Source of the DNA: Acidobacteriota bacterium
GTDB taxonomy: Bacteria; Acidobacteriota; Vicinamibacteria; Vicinamibacterales; Fen-181
Direction: 5' to 3'
Assembly (NCBI GenBank): GCA_003157675.1
Contig: PMKG01000231.1
Span: 1-16,510, forward strand
Length of the DNA: 16,510 bases
The notes under the pieces are model-generated. The model did no database searches and was not told the origin of the DNA. It saw only the letters and a program-made list of their open reading frames with translations. The position numbers were made by a program, and so were the translations under genes. Below are positions 5,451-13,087 of the stretch, piece after piece; position 1 is the first letter of the stretch, and every line of letters begins with the position of its first letter.

Positions 5451-6771
5451 GGGCGGGCATGTCGTCGACCCGACGCAGGGGATCGACGGCGCGAGCGACG
5501 TGCTGCTGGACGGCGACCGCGTGGTGGCGGTCGGGCGGGACCTGGCCGTCGATTCCGGGGTCGAGGTCATCGAGATCCCGGACGGGCTGATCGTGTGTCC
5601 CGGGTTCGTGGACATGCACGTCCACCTCCGGGACCCGGGGCAGGAGCACAAGGAGACGATCGCCAGCGGGACCGCCGCGGCGGCCGCCGGCGGGTTCACC
5701 GCCGTCGCCTGCATGCCGAACACCCAGCCGGTGAACGACAGCGCCGCCGTCACCCGGTCGATCGTCGAGCGGGCGGCGCTCCTCGGCGTGGTGCGCGTCT
5801 ACCCGATCGGCGCCGTGTCGAAGGGCATGAAGGGCGAGAGCCTCTCCGAGATCGCCGACCTGAAGGGCGCCGGGTGCGTGGCCGTGTCCGACGACGGCAG
5901 GCCGGTGGCGTCGGCGCTGCTGATGCGGCGGGCGCTCGAGTACGCCGGCATGTTCGGCATCCCCGTGATCGACCATTGCGAGGAGCCGACACTCAAGGGC
6001 GAGGGCGTGGCGCACGAGGGCTTCGTCGCCTCGATGCTTGGCCTGCGGGGCATCCCGGCGGCCGCCGAGTCGATCATGGTCGAGCGCGACCTCGCGCTCG
6101 CCGAGATGACCGGCACCCCGGTCCACCTGGCGCACCTCAGCACGCGGCAGTCGTTGCGCGCGATGGACGCGGCCAAGTCGCGCGGCCTCAAGGCGACGTG
6201 CGAAGTGACGCCGCACCACTTCACGCTGACCGACGAGCGGCTGACCGGCCCCACGAGCTACGACACCAACCTCAAGATGAACCCGCCGCTGCGCGAGCGG
6301 GCCGACGTCGACGCGGTGCTGCAGGGGCTGAGGGCCGGGACCGTCGACGTCATCGCCACCGACCACGCGCCGCACCAGCAGGACGAGAAGGCCGTGGAGT
6401 TCGACCGGGCGCCGTTCGGCATCATCGGCCTCGAGACCGCCGTCCCGCTGGCGCTCGATCGTCTCGTGCACCGGGGCGTCATCACGTTCAGGCGGCTCGT
6501 CCAGCTGATGTCGGTCAACCCGAGCCGCATCCTCAACCTTCCGGGCGGCAGCCTCAGGCCTGGGCGGCTGGCTGACGTCACGATCATCGCGCCGTCGGCG
6601 GCGATCGTGATCGACGTCACCAGGTCGAAATCGCTGTCGCGCAACTCGCCGTTCGACGGGTGGACGCTGCGGGGCGCGGTCGCGGCGACGATCGTCGGCG
6701 GCCGGACGGTCTTCGTGAACGGCGAGATCGCAGGCCTCGCGGCGCTCCGGGCCGCGGGTGAACGGGGATGA
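5434..6771 (+). CDS. pyrC: Dihydroorotase, class I (multifunctional-complex type)
   Basis: This 445-aa zinc amidohydrolase cyclises carbamoyl-aspartate to dihydroorotate. Expected metal ligands are visible: HVHLRDPG at 62-69 (His62, His64), SDDG at 152-155 (Asp153), DHCEE (His181), HLAHLS (His234) and ATDHAPH (Asp310). The Asp153-type bridging ligand and the length place it in class I, which often pairs with aspartate carbamoyltransferase. pyrB is adjacent and overlapping, so a PyrB-PyrC complex is plausible but inferred. The ATG at 5434 is preferred over the GTG at 5422 because GGAG lies 6 nt before it. It is followed by an ATGA overlap with the DUF2400 gene. Confidence 0.96.
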   Translation: MKRLLKGGHVVDPTQGIDGASDVLLDGDRVVAVGRDLAVDSGVEVIEIPDGLIVCPGFVDMHVHLRDPGQEHKETIASGTAAAAAGGFTAVACMPNTQPVNDSAAVTRSIVERAALLGVVRVYPIGAVSKGMKGESLSEIADLKGAGCVAVSDDGRPVASALLMRRALEYAGMFGIPVIDHCEEPTLKGEGVAHEGFVASMLGLRGIPAAAESIMVERDLALAEMTGTPVHLAHLSTRQSLRAMDAAKSRGLKATCEVTPHHFTLTDERLTGPTSYDTNLKMNPPLRERADVDAVLQGLRAGTVDVIATDHAPHQQDEKAVEFDRAPFGIIGLETAVPLALDRLVHRGVITFRRLVQLMSVNPSRILNLPGGSLRPGRLADVTIIAPSAAIVIDVTRSKSLSRNSPFDGWTLRGAVAATIVGGRTVFVNGEIAGLAALRAAGERG

Positions 6772-7673
6772 CGCACGGGCCTGCCCCGGCTCGCCCGCGA
6801 GCGGGCCTGAAGGCGGCGCTCGACGACCTCTACGCGAGCTACAACGAGGCCGACGCCGTCGCCGACCCGGTGAATCTCGTGCGGCGGTACCCGGCCGGCG
6901 CGGACAGGGAAGTGGTCGGGTTCTTCGCGTCCGGCCTGGCGTTCGGGCGTGTCGCCAGCATCCTGCAGTCGATCGGGCGGCTGCTCTCCGTGCTGGGCCC
7001 GGCGCCGTCGGCGTTCGTCCGCGAGTTCGATCCCGGGCGGGACGGCGGGGCATTCGGCCCGCTTGGCCACCGCTGGACGAGAGGCGAGGACCTCGCGGCG
7101 CTCGTGCTCCTCCTGCGCCGGATGATGGAGGAGGCCGGCTCGATCGAGGGATTCTTCCTCCGCGGTCACGACGCCGGATCCGTCGACGTCGAGCCTTCGC
7201 TCGAGTCGTTCTCGCGTCGCGCGCTCGCGCTCGCCGGCCCCGCGCACCCGCGCCGCCGCGGCCTGTCCTACTTCTTCCCGCGTCCGTCAGGCGGCAGCGC
7301 CTGCAAGCGCCTCAACCTCTACCTGCGCTGGATGGTGCGCGCCGACGGCGTGGACCTCGGCGCCTGGTCCGGCGTCTCCCGGTCGCAGCTCATCGTGCCG
7401 CTCGACGTGCACGTGATCCGCGTCGGGCGGTGTCTCGGCCTGACGCGTCGGCTCAGCCCGGGTTGGCGCATGGCGTCGGAGATCACCTCCGCGCTGCGAC
7501 AGCTCGACCCGGACGACCCGGTGCGCTACGACTTCGCCCTGTGTCACGTGGGGATGCGCGGCCAGTGCGGCCTCAATCGGCCGTCGCTGGATTCTCGATG
7601 TCCTCTGCGGGGCTGGTGCCAACCAGGCCGGCGTACACGGCGAGCGTCTCCTCCACCATCCGATCGACGCTGA
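6768..7673 (+). CDS. TIGR02757 / DUF2400 family protein (function unknown), coupled to pyrC
   Basis: The 301-aa product is recognised by the DUF2400 pattern: a segment with NLVRRYP, GFFASGLAFGRVASI (52-66), the central KRLNLYLRWMVR with VDLGAW, then LIVPLDVHVIRVGRCLGLT (208-226) and the late DPVRYDFALCH. No reaction is established. The PLDVHVIRV segment (Asp213, His215, Arg218) recalls the V-D-T-H-x-x-R-V segment of HhH-GPD DNA glycosylases such as endonuclease III. Four cysteines follow (259, 267, 278, 284; C-x7-C-x10-C-x5-C), a possible metal or 4Fe-4S site. The helix-hairpin-helix and catalytic Lys are not obvious, so this is a resemblance and not an assignment. It overlaps pyrC by ATGA, and its last 101 bp overlap the convergent glycosyltransferase gene. 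Confidence 0.8.
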   Translation: MTHGPAPARPRAGLKAALDDLYASYNEADAVADPVNLVRRYPAGADREVVGFFASGLAFGRVASILQSIGRLLSVLGPAPSAFVREFDPGRDGGAFGPLGHRWTRGEDLAALVLLLRRMMEEAGSIEGFFLRGHDAGSVDVEPSLESFSRRALALAGPAHPRRRGLSYFFPRPSGGSACKRLNLYLRWMVRADGVDLGAWSGVSRSQLIVPLDVHVIRVGRCLGLTRRLSPGWRMASEITSALRQLDPDDPVRYDFALCHVGMRGQCGLNRPSLDSRCPLRGWCQPGRRTRRASPPPSDRR

Positions 7674-8703
7674 ACCGGTCCCGCACCCGCGCGAGCCCGG
7701 CCGACGCGAAACGCCGGCGGCGGTCGGGGTCTTGCAGCATCTCCAGGATCCCCGCGGCCAGCGCCGGGGCGTCGCGCGGCGGGACCAGCAGGCCGGTCTC
7801 TCCATGGACGACCACCTCGGGAATCCCGCCCGCGCGGGTGGCGACAATCGGCCGCCCGGCGGCCATCGCGTCGAGCAGCGCCGTGCCGAGGCCCTCGGTG
7901 ACCGAGCTCATCACGAACAGGTCGAGCCCCTTCAGCACGCGGAGCACGTCGGCGCGGAAGCCGGTCAACACGACGTGCTGCGCGAGGTGCAGGTGCTTGA
8001 TCTGGTGCTCGAGCGCGTCGTGCATCTCGCCCTCGCCGACCAGCAGGAACCGCGCCTCGGGCATCTCGCGCACCACGATCGCGGCGGCGTCGACGAGGAA
8101 CTTCTGCCCCTTGCTCGGCGAGAGCGCGCCGATGTGGCCGACGATCGGCGAGTGCGGCGGGAACCAGTATTCCTCCCGCACGTCGAGCGGCGCGACCGCG
8201 GCTACGCGATCGACGTCGATGCCGTCGTGCACGGTGACGATCCGGCCCGGCGCGATCCCGTCCTCGACGAGCATCGCGCGGATCGCCTCGGAGGCCGCCA
8301 CGTAGCGACCGACCTGTTTGTGCTTCCAGCGCGAGAAGGCATTGGCGTTCAGGTGGAAATCGACGCGGCGCGACGCCACCAGGGCGGGCCGCCGCGGCGG
8401 CGACCCGATCGACAGGGCGGTGGCGGCCGCGGCGACGCCGTGTGAGTCGTGGGCGTGCACCACGTCGGGCTGCAGATCGCGGATGACGCGCGAGAGCTGC
8501 CACGCCGCCGGCAGGTCCACTTCGTTTCGAGGGGCGAACGGCACGACCTCGAGGTCGGAAGGAATCCGGCGGCGCAACTCGCCGTCGGGACGGACGACGA
8601 CGACCACACGATGGCCCCGGGCGGCGAGACCCTGCGCGGTCAGTAGGACCTGCTGCTGGCCGCCCCGCCAGGTGCGCGCGGTGTCGATCTGCAGAGAGAA
8701 CAC
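7573..8703 (-). CDS. GT4-family glycosyltransferase (GT-B fold)
   Basis: The 376-aa product probably transfers a sugar from an NDP-sugar to an envelope glycan or lipid; donor and acceptor cannot be read. The N-terminal Rossmann half opens with IDTARTWRGGQQQVLLTAQGL (4-24) and includes DVVHAHDSHG (80-89). The C-terminal half has IGHIGALSPSKGQKFLVDA-type start features and VLTGFR. The nucleotide-sugar motif SSVTEGLGTALLDAM (266-280) has Asp in place of the second Glu of the EX7E motif. GG-x-E-V and GLLVPP follow. No transmembrane segment or signal is seen, so it is cytoplasmic or membrane-peripheral. The start is GTG 8703-8701. No SD precedes it, and a TATACT box ends 10 nt upstream, suggesting a nearly leaderless mRNA. 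It lies downstream of tolC on the same strand, but with its own promoter. Confidence 0.88.
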   Translation of the reverse strand: MFSLQIDTARTWRGGQQQVLLTAQGLAARGHRVVVVVRPDGELRRRIPSDLEVVPFAPRNEVDLPAAWQLSRVIRDLQPDVVHAHDSHGVAAAATALSIGSPPRRPALVASRRVDFHLNANAFSRWKHKQVGRYVAASEAIRAMLVEDGIAPGRIVTVHDGIDVDRVAAVAPLDVREEYWFPPHSPIVGHIGALSPSKGQKFLVDAAAIVVREMPEARFLLVGEGEMHDALEHQIKHLHLAQHVVLTGFRADVLRVLKGLDLFVMSSVTEGLGTALLDAMAAGRPIVATRAGGIPEVVVHGETGLLVPPRDAPALAAGILEMLQDPDRRRRFASAGLARVRDRFSVDRMVEETLAVYAGLVGTSPAEDIENPATAD

Positions 8704-8713
8704 TTACAGGGGC

Positions 8714-8721
8714 AGTATAGC
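8714..8721 (-). promoter_or_regulatory. -10 box of the glycosyltransferase gene
   Basis: The minus strand has GCTATACTGCC, identical over 11 bases to the pyrK promoter. TATACT (8719-8714) is followed by 10 nt and then the GTG start, giving a predicted leader of only a few nucleotides and no SD. No clear -35 was found. Confidence 0.5.
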
Positions 8722-8753
8722 TCGACAGGGACGAGGGACGGGACCGTGGGTAG

Positions 8754-8773
8754 GGCGGCCCTTTAGGGCTGCC
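8754..8773. terminator. Hairpin between tolC and the glycosyltransferase gene
   Basis: GGCGGCCC (8754-8761) pairs with GGGCTGCC (8766-8773), with one G-T wobble, around a TTTA loop. It lies in the 132-bp spacer after the tolC stop and before the promoter of the next gene, so it could end tolC transcription. No T-run follows. It is preceded by GGTAGGG, resembling the GGTAGGA that adjoins the pal-pyrF palindrome on the other strand, so it may instead be a REP-like dispersed element. Confidence 0.45.
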
Positions 8774-8835
8774 GAGGGGCGAGTGGCGCGGGGCGGCGAT
8801 CGAGTGGCCGCCCCCTCCGCCATTCGCTACTGGCC

Positions 8836-10422
8836 CTAGGAGCCGATCGTCACGCCGCCGCCCGAGAGCGGCGCCTCCTGGACGGTCTCGAAATCCACCA
8901 GCGAGCGGTTGTAGTCGAGCACGGACTGCAGTTCCGCGTCGCGCGCCGCCGCCAGGTCGCGTTGCGCCTGGATCACGTGGAAGTTATCCGACATGCCGGC
9001 TTCGAATTTCTTCTGCTCGGCCACCAGCTTGCGTTCGGCGAGCTCCCGCGACACCCGCGTGGCATCCACGCGCTTGCGGTTCGTGTTCAGCGTCCGCGCC
9101 GCCTCCCGCACCTGCGTGGCCACCGACATCTCCAGGCTCCGCAGCTGAAGCTCGGACTGGCTGTAGGACACTCGCGCCTTCGCCAGCGACGCCTCCGCGT
9201 TGCTGCGGCCGAGCGGGTACGCCACCGTCACCGCCAGCGACCAGTTGTGGAAATCGTTGCTCAGCATCTGCGACAGCACCGACCCCCAGCCGTTCTGGAC
9301 GACGGAGGTGGGAACCGGGGGGAACGAGTCGTTGAACGTGTACGACGTGCCGCCCTGTCCGGAGAGCCCGTAGCCGGCCTGGACGTTGAGGTCCGGCAGC
9401 GTCTGGTTCTTGTAGTAGCGGATGGTGATGTCGGCCGACTCGAGCGTCTTGCGCATGTTGATGATGTCGGTCCGCTTGTCGAGCGCGGTCCTGACCGCGG
9501 CGTCGACGTCCACGTCCTGCGCGCGGAAGGTGGGTGCGTCGGTCAGCTCGAACTTCATTGCCCAGAAGTCGGCAACTTTCGGGTCGAAGATGAGCTGCCG
9601 CAGGGCGTCCTCCGAGCGCGTGATCTGCGCCTCGGCGACGATCACCGCCTCCTCGTTGCGCGCCACCTCGGCCTCGGCTTCGACGATGTCGATCGGCGCC
9701 ATCGTGCCGACGGCGACGCGCGACCTGTTGTCGTGCAGCGACTGGCGGGCGATCTCGAGCGACTGCTGCTGCACCTTCATGTTGTCGACCGCGTAGGCCA
9801 GGTCCCAGTAAGCGCTCTTCACGCTCCGGATCGTCGCGAGCACCGTCTGCCGCAGCTGCACGTCGGACATCTCGCGATTCTTCTTGGTGATGAGCAGCTG
9901 CTGCCGATTGCCGTCGATCTTGAAATTGCGGAGCAGCGGCTGGGTGAAGCTGAGGCTGAGACTCGAGGCGAGCGACGGGTTCGGGCTGCTGAACACGCTG
10001 TTGTTCTCGTTCCGGGTGTTGTTCCAGCCGACGCTGTAGTTGGACCCGTACCAGGGCAGGGCCTGACTCTCCTGGACCGAGACGCCGAAGTTCTTGCTGA
10101 TCAGCTGATTGGAGACGCCGGACAGGAAGCTGCTGACCGGGTTCGTCGAGGCCGTGTTCGAGACCGTCGAGCTGATGGTCGGCGTCCACGCCGTCCTGAC
10201 CTGGGACACCGCCAGGTCCTGGATCTGCGGGTTGAGCCGCTGCACCTGGAGCGTCAGGTTCTGCTCGAGGGCGAGCCTCACGGCGTCGTCGACCGAGAGC
10301 CGTTTGAGGGGGGCGGTCTGCTGGTCGGCCGGGGCAGGGGCGGCCTGGCCGAAGGCGGCGACTGGAACGAGAACAACCACGAGCAAAAAGCCGAACAAAA
10401 GGCGCCGAATTGTATCAGGCAT
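8836..10422 (-). CDS. tolC: TolC-like outer membrane efflux protein
   Basis: The 528-aa product of the outer membrane efflux (OEP) family forms trimeric outer-membrane/periplasmic channels for efflux pumps or type I secretion. Residues 1-25 are a signal peptide (RR, hydrophobic FGFLLVVVLVPVAAFG, cleavage before Gln26). After a short Ala/Pro/Gln linker, the first OEP repeat begins at LSVDDAVRLALEQN (42-55). Beta-strand-rich alternations (Ser/Asn/Thr) lie around 80-165. Long helices follow (about 180-270 and 430-510), including SVKSAYWDLAYAVDN and the late NFHVIQAQRDLAAARDAEL. The start ATG has GGAG 8 nt upstream. The inner-membrane pump and adaptor are not in this window, so the substrate is unknown. 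The symbol denotes the family, not proven orthology to E. coli tolC. Confidence 0.9.
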   Translation of the reverse strand: MPDTIRRLLFGFLLVVVLVPVAAFGQAAPAPADQQTAPLKRLSVDDAVRLALEQNLTLQVQRLNPQIQDLAVSQVRTAWTPTISSTVSNTASTNPVSSFLSGVSNQLISKNFGVSVQESQALPWYGSNYSVGWNNTRNENNSVFSSPNPSLASSLSLSFTQPLLRNFKIDGNRQQLLITKKNREMSDVQLRQTVLATIRSVKSAYWDLAYAVDNMKVQQQSLEIARQSLHDNRSRVAVGTMAPIDIVEAEAEVARNEEAVIVAEAQITRSEDALRQLIFDPKVADFWAMKFELTDAPTFRAQDVDVDAAVRTALDKRTDIINMRKTLESADITIRYYKNQTLPDLNVQAGYGLSGQGGTSYTFNDSFPPVPTSVVQNGWGSVLSQMLSNDFHNWSLAVTVAYPLGRSNAEASLAKARVSYSQSELQLRSLEMSVATQVREAARTLNTNRKRVDATRVSRELAERKLVAEQKKFEAGMSDNFHVIQAQRDLAAARDAELQSVLDYNRSLVDFETVQEAPLSGGGVTIGS

Positions 10423-10502
10423 GAGAGTGGCTCCAGGACAGGTCCTATGTATAGACGACGAAGAGGGCCCGACGGTTCACGGGGCGCGCTGATCCAGCGC
10501 CA

Positions 10503-10531
10503 ATTCTGCTCGTCCCCGGGGCCAGGGTCAA
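10503..10531 (-). promoter_or_regulatory. Candidate promoter of the tolC-like gene
   Basis: On the minus strand TTGACC (10531-10526) is followed after 17 bp by CAGAAT (10508-10503), 5/6 and 4/6 matches to consensus. The leader would be about 75 nt. A TATACA at 10453-10448 is an alternative -10 with no -35. The -35 lies 23 bp from the facing plus-strand -35, with a GCCGG/CCGGC inverted repeat (10535-10539, 10548-10552) between them that might be an operator. Confidence 0.5.
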
Positions 10532-10554
10532 CGGGCCGGTGCCGCGGCCGGCGC

Positions 10555-10584
10555 TTGACAAGCGTCGGTGTCTCGCCCAACGAT
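10555..10584 (+). promoter_or_regulatory. Candidate promoter of pyrE
   Basis: A perfect TTGACA (10555-10560) lies about 100 bp before the pyrE ATG. The best -10 at usual spacing is AACGAT (10579-10584) after 18 bp, only 3/6. The leader shows no sequence like the PyrR-binding TCCNGNGAGG. Confidence 0.4.
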
Positions 10585-10658
10585 CAGCGATCCCGGCTCA
10601 GGAAGACGGTCGGCCGACCCGACGACCGCCGGCGTGTCTGCAGCCGCTGGAGTGGATC

Positions 10659-11249
10659 ATGAAGCGTGAGGAGTTGCTCGACCTGTTCCGGCGGTGTTCG
10701 GCGCTGCTCGAGGGGCATTTCCGGCTCTCGTCCGGCCTTCACAGCTCCGGCTACCTGCAGTGCGCCCTGGTGCTCCAGCACCCGCAGCACGCGGGCGCGC
10801 TGGGCGCCGAGCTGGCGGATCGCGTGCGGGATCTCCGGCCGACCACCGTACTCTCGCCGGCGCTCGGCGGCCTGATCATCGGCCACGAGGTGGCGCGGGC
10901 GCTCGGCGTCAGGGCGATCTTCGCGGAGCGTGAGGACGGCGCGCTGCGGCTGCGCCGGGGCTTCAGCCTCAGCGAGGCCGAACGCGTGCTCGTCGTCGAG
11001 GACGTCGTCACGACCGGCGGATCGACCCGCGAGACGATGCAGGTGGCGAGAGCGGCAGGGGCGCAGGTGGTCGCGGCCGTCGCGATCGTCGACCGGAGCG
11101 GCGGCACCGCCGCGCTCGACGTCCCCCTGCACGCGCTGCTCGACCTGGCACTGCCGACGTACGACCCGGCGGCCTGCCCGCTCTGCGCGAGCGGCGCACC
11201 GATTCAGAAGCCGGGTTCCCGTCAGGTCGCCGTGGGGCACGACCAGTAA
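10659..11249 (+). CDS. pyrE: Orotate phosphoribosyltransferase
   Basis: The 196-aa product converts orotate and PRPP to OMP. The PRPP loop VLVVEDVVTTGGSTRE lies at about 110-125. SGLHSSGYLQCALVLQHP near residue 25 and the Cys-containing tail CPLCASGAPIQKPGSR place it in the shorter pyrE subgroup first described from thermophiles (TIGR01367-like; from memory, not searched). The ATG at 10659 has GGAG 6 nt upstream; an upstream in-frame start at 10539 is rejected because it lies before the promoter and adds 40 unrelated residues. It is separated from the other pyr genes by tolC and the glycosyltransferase and is divergent from tolC. Its leader has no PyrR site, so its regulation probably differs. 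Confidence 0.94.
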   Translation: MKREELLDLFRRCSALLEGHFRLSSGLHSSGYLQCALVLQHPQHAGALGAELADRVRDLRPTTVLSPALGGLIIGHEVARALGVRAIFAEREDGALRLRRGFSLSEAERVLVVEDVVTTGGSTRETMQVARAAGAQVVAAVAIVDRSGGTAALDVPLHALLDLALPTYDPAACPLCASGAPIQKPGSRQVAVGHDQ

Positions 11250-11250
11250 G

Positions 11251-11297
11251 GTCTAGCGAGGCGCGCCTCAGACCGGCGGGCGCGCGCCCCGCTAGAC
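11251..11297. terminator. Interrupted palindrome after pyrE
   Basis: GTCTAGCG-A-GGCGCGC (11251-11266) pairs with GCGCGCC-C-CGCTAGAC (11282-11297), leaving a 15-nt loop: 15 base pairs with one A-C mismatch. It begins one base after the pyrE TAA. A third related arm, GCGCGGGGCTCTAGAC, ends at 11343. No T-run follows, so Rho-independent termination is only possible, not shown. Confidence 0.5.
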
Positions 11298-11413
11298 CCA
11301 GGAACGCTGCTGGCTGGTCCCGCGCGGGCGCGGGGCTCTAGACGCCTCGAGCGGCGGAACCCCGGAAGCGTAACTTGACTCATTCGCGAGAATTCCGGCC
11401 GCTCAAGGCGTCT

Positions 11414-12256
11414 ATGTCCCGCTCCCTCAAGATCGTCCTCGCCTACGACGGAACCAACCTGGTGGGCTGGCAGCGTCAGCCGTCCGGCGTGTCGGTCCAG
11501 GCGCTGGTCGAGGACGCGCTCGCCGCGATCGAAGGCCGCCCGGTCGTCATCGTGGGCGCCGGCCGCACCGACGCGGGAGTCCATGCTCTGGGCCAGGTTG
11601 CGAGTGTCCTGATCGATCATCCGATCCCGATTGACGAACTGGCGCGCGCGCTCAACGCCAGGCTGCCAGGCGAGGTCCAGGTGCTGTCGGTCGAGGCGGC
11701 GGCCGACGATTTCCACGCCCGATACAGCGCGCGGTCCAAGACCTATCGCTATCTTGTCCTCAACGACAGGTTCGTGAGCCCGTTCGAGCGGCGGTACGTC
11801 TGGCACGTGCCGCGTCCCCTCGACGTCGAGGCGATGGCCGCGGCGGCCTGCCATCTCGAGGGGCGACGCGACTTCGCGGCCCTGCAAGGGGCCGGCAGCG
11901 CGGCGAAGACCACGGTCAGGACGATCGCGCAAGCCCGAATCCATCTCCTTCCGGCCATGGAGGTTGCCGGAGGTCTGACGCTCCCGTCGCGGCCGGCCGG
12001 CGGCCGGCTCGTAGCGTTCGACATGCGCGGCGACGGCTTCCTCCGGCACATGGTGCGGAACGCGGTCGGGACGCTCGTGGAGATCGGCCACGGCCGCCGG
12101 ACCCCGTCGTCGATGGCCGACCTGCTCGTCTCCGGCGACCGGGCGCTGGCCGGGCCGACGGCGCCTGCCACGGGACTGTTCCTCGTCGGCGTCGAGTACG
12201 CGCCGGGGCCCGCGGCCCCGTCCCGTTCCCTTGCTCCGCCGGGAGGCACCCTGTAA
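11414..12256 (+). CDS. truA: tRNA pseudouridine(38-40) synthase
   Basis: The 280-aa product isomerises uridines 38-40 in the tRNA anticodon stem-loop. The opening KIVLAYDGTNLVGWQRQP (6-23) and the catalytic GAGRTDAGVHA (48-58; nucleophile Asp53) are diagnostic. FHARYSARSKTYRY (about 105-118) and the late FDMRGDGFLRHMVRNAVGTL also fit TruA. An insertion of about 20 residues (LLPAMEVAGGLTLPSRPAGG) precedes FDMRGDGF, and the C-terminus carries a Pro/Ala-rich tail of about 20 residues. The ATG at 11414 is chosen because AAGG lies 5 nt upstream and the family motif begins directly after it; a TTG at 11375 is also in frame. It starts the plus-strand cluster with uppS-cdsA-dxr-rseP, 29 bp before uppS. 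Confidence 0.95.
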   Translation: MSRSLKIVLAYDGTNLVGWQRQPSGVSVQALVEDALAAIEGRPVVIVGAGRTDAGVHALGQVASVLIDHPIPIDELARALNARLPGEVQVLSVEAAADDFHARYSARSKTYRYLVLNDRFVSPFERRYVWHVPRPLDVEAMAAAACHLEGRRDFAALQGAGSAAKTTVRTIAQARIHLLPAMEVAGGLTLPSRPAGGRLVAFDMRGDGFLRHMVRNAVGTLVEIGHGRRTPSSMADLLVSGDRALAGPTAPATGLFLVGVEYAPGPAAPSRSLAPPGGTL

Positions 12257-12259
12257 GAT
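12231..12259 (+). promoter_or_regulatory. Candidate promoter of uppS at the end of truA
   Basis: TTGCTC (12231-12236) and TAAGAT (12254-12259) are 17 bp apart, and the -10 begins with the truA stop codon. It would give a leader of about 20 nt before the uppS ATG at 12286. Matches are 3/6 and 4/6, so it is only a candidate. Confidence 0.35.
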
Positions 12260-12285
12260 CGAGCCTTGCCTCGCTGGGCACCGGT

Positions 12286-13077
<792 letters not shown>

Positions 13078-13087
13078 CCGATACCAC

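Noticed and set aside
8962..10662. 566-aa plus-strand frame opposite the tolC-like gene
   Set aside because: It is complementary to a well-supported OEP protein, shows only Arg/Val/Asp-rich low-information sequence, and runs through the divergent promoter region and into pyrE.
11375..11380. TTGACT before truA as a -35 box
   Set aside because: No -10-like sequence lies 15-19 bp downstream; the same bases could instead be a TTG start, but the ATG at 11414 is better placed.
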